Of a DNA stretch of 64,000 nt, positions 63,038 to 64,000 are shown piece by piece. This stretch comes from Shewanella sp. HN-41 (GTDB taxonomy: Bacteria > Pseudomonadota > Gammaproteobacteria > Enterobacterales > Shewanellaceae): positions 62,001 through 126,000 of the forward strand of contig NZ_AFOZ01000043.1 in assembly GCF_000217915.1 (NCBI RefSeq), in the 5' to 3' direction. Every line of letters begins with the position of its first letter. Position 1 is the first letter of the stretch. A program made the translations under genes and the position numbers. The notes beneath the pieces are model-generated. The model saw only the letters and a list, made by a program, of their open reading frames with translations, was not told the DNA's origin and did not search any database.

Positions 63038-64000
63038 ATGAATGCTTCAACAACCCTCGCGCCGCAAATTAAAATCGCCGCAACTTACATGCGCGGCGGC
63101 ACCAGTAAGGGCGTGTTTTTCCGTCTACAGGATTTACCTCTGGCAGCCCAAGTACCAGGCCCTGCCCGCGATGCCTTATTACTGCGAGTCATTGGTAGCC
63201 CAGATCCCTACGGTAAACAGATCGATGGCATGGGCGGTGCCACCTCGAGCACCAGCAAGACAGTGATCCTCTCTAAGAGCACACGCTCGGATCACGATGT
63301 CGACTACCTGTTTGGCCAAGTCGCCATAGACAAACCCTTTGTCGATTGGAGTGGCAACTGTGGTAATTTAACCGCCGCCGTCGGCGCTTTCGCTATCAGC
63401 AATGGTTTAATTGATGCTGCACACATTCCACAGGATGGCATTTGCACAGTGCGAATTTGGCAGGCCAACATAGGCAAAACCATTATCGCCCATGTGCCCA
63501 TCACCCAGGGTGAAGTACAGGAAACCGGCGATTTTGAGCTCGATGGTGTAACCTTTCCCGCCGCCGAAGTGCAAATCGAGTTTATGAACCCGGCTGCGGA
63601 CGAAGATGCCAATTCTAACGGTGGGAGTGGCAGCATGTTCCCCACGGGTAATCTTGTGGATGTACTTGAAGTGCCGGGCATTGGCAGCTTTAACGCCACT
63701 ATGATCAACGCTGGCATACCCACCATTTTCATCAATGCCGAAGACTTAGGTTATACGGGCACTGAACTGCAGGATGATATCAACGGCGACAGCGCCGCGC
63801 TGGCTAAGTTTGAAACCATTCGAGCCTATGGTGCTGTGCGTATGGGGTTGATTGCACATATAGATGAAGCCGCATCACGCCAGCACACTCCCAAAGTAGC
63901 CTTTGTTGCTAAACCTAAGAGCTATGTGTCATCTAGCGGCAAAACCGTCAATGCTGAGGACATAGATCTGCTGGTACGCGCCCTCTCCATGGGTAAATTG
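63038..64000 (+). CDS. prpF: PrpF, 2-methylaconitate isomerase (3' end outside window)
   Basis: Isomerises 2-methyl-trans-aconitate to the cis form for hydration. TYMRGGTSKGVFF near the start and GMGGATSSTSK are the family signatures, and SGNCGNLTAAVG carries a catalytic cysteine. GGAG seven bases before the ATG fixes the start. The visible part is 321 codons of about 395. The different open frame at 63042 is only a shadow. Confidence 0.93.
   Translation, partial: MNASTTLAPQIKIAATYMRGGTSKGVFFRLQDLPLAAQVPGPARDALLLRVIGSPDPYGKQIDGMGGATSSTSKTVILSKSTRSDHDVDYLFGQVAIDKPFVDWSGNCGNLTAAVGAFAISNGLIDAAHIPQDGICTVRIWQANIGKTIIAHVPITQGEVQETGDFELDGVTFPAAEVQIEFMNPAADEDANSNGGSGSMFPTGNLVDVLEVPGIGSFNATMINAGIPTIFINAEDLGYTGTELQDDINGDSAALAKFETIRAYGAVRMGLIAHIDEAASRQHTPKVAFVAKPKSYVSSSGKTVNAEDIDLLVRALSMGKL

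Noticed and set aside
1..64000. tRNA, rRNA or CRISPR array
   Set aside because: I looked for cloverleaf-like patterns in gaps, rRNA signatures and regularly spaced repeats with unique spacers and found none.

Overview
The window looks like gammaproteobacterial chromosome, most probably Shewanella. The evidence is the gene order gmk-rpoZ-spoT-ridA, the propionate cluster of the acnD/prpF type under a GntR-family regulator, a Fic protein with the architecture of the Shewanella SoFic protein, and the mobile-island gene families. The genus is inferred from remembered gene order, not from a search.

1-22.3 kb is a mobile defence island that continues off the left edge. Its cargo is a DarTG DNA ADP-ribosylation toxin-antitoxin pair; a divergent pair of a membrane-tailed XRE repressor and an LRAT-type H/H/C enzyme; an unknown gene; and a minus-strand operon. 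That operon runs Mrr-like nuclease, hsdR (two frameshifts), hsdM, hsdS, then an ABC-type ATPase and an HNH nuclease resembling Septu PtuA/PtuB. From 14.8 to 22.1 kb lies the element backbone: AlpA, RadC, a CbeA/YeeU-type antitoxin without its usual toxin, DUF2787, a 188-residue tyrosine recombinase, a second LRAT-type protein, an inovirus Gp2/YfjJ-type protein, and a divergent winged-helix / RHH-like pair around tandem palindromes.

22.4-44.5 kb is mostly backbone: yjjG, a LysR regulator, a PLD-helicase-DUF3427 protein, Fic, a sulfotransferase, a predicted sugar kinase / nucleotidyltransferase / MFS group, gmk, rpoZ, spoT, ridA, an acyl-CoA synthetase, a CaCA antiporter, and a TPR protein followed by a DesK/DesR-like two-component pair.

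44.6-51.6 kb is the most striking part. It is a cluster of integron gene cassettes without an integron integrase (a CALIN). Five attC-like sites are readable. For cassettes A, B, D and E the first bases (R') are the reverse complement of the R'' box at the cassette's own end, which fixes the junctions. The cassettes carry a P-loop ATPase, a 151-aa unknown protein, a frameshifted 107-aa protein and a secreted 172-aa protein. A propeller-sensor diguanylate cyclase sits in the long interval between attC B and attC C.

52.2-64 kb returns to backbone: a GAF-GGDEF protein, comM/yifB, two tandem acyltransferases and the methylcitrate cluster prpR(GntR)-prpB-prpC-acnD-prpF. The last gene is cut by the window end. 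Three near-identical palindromes precede the GntR gene.

Four coding frames (hsdR twice, the cassette ATPase, the cassette D gene) are each restored by adding or removing one base in an A/T homopolymer, so a sequencing artefact must be excluded before these genes are called dead. I saw no rRNA, tRNA, CRISPR array or intact insertion sequence.
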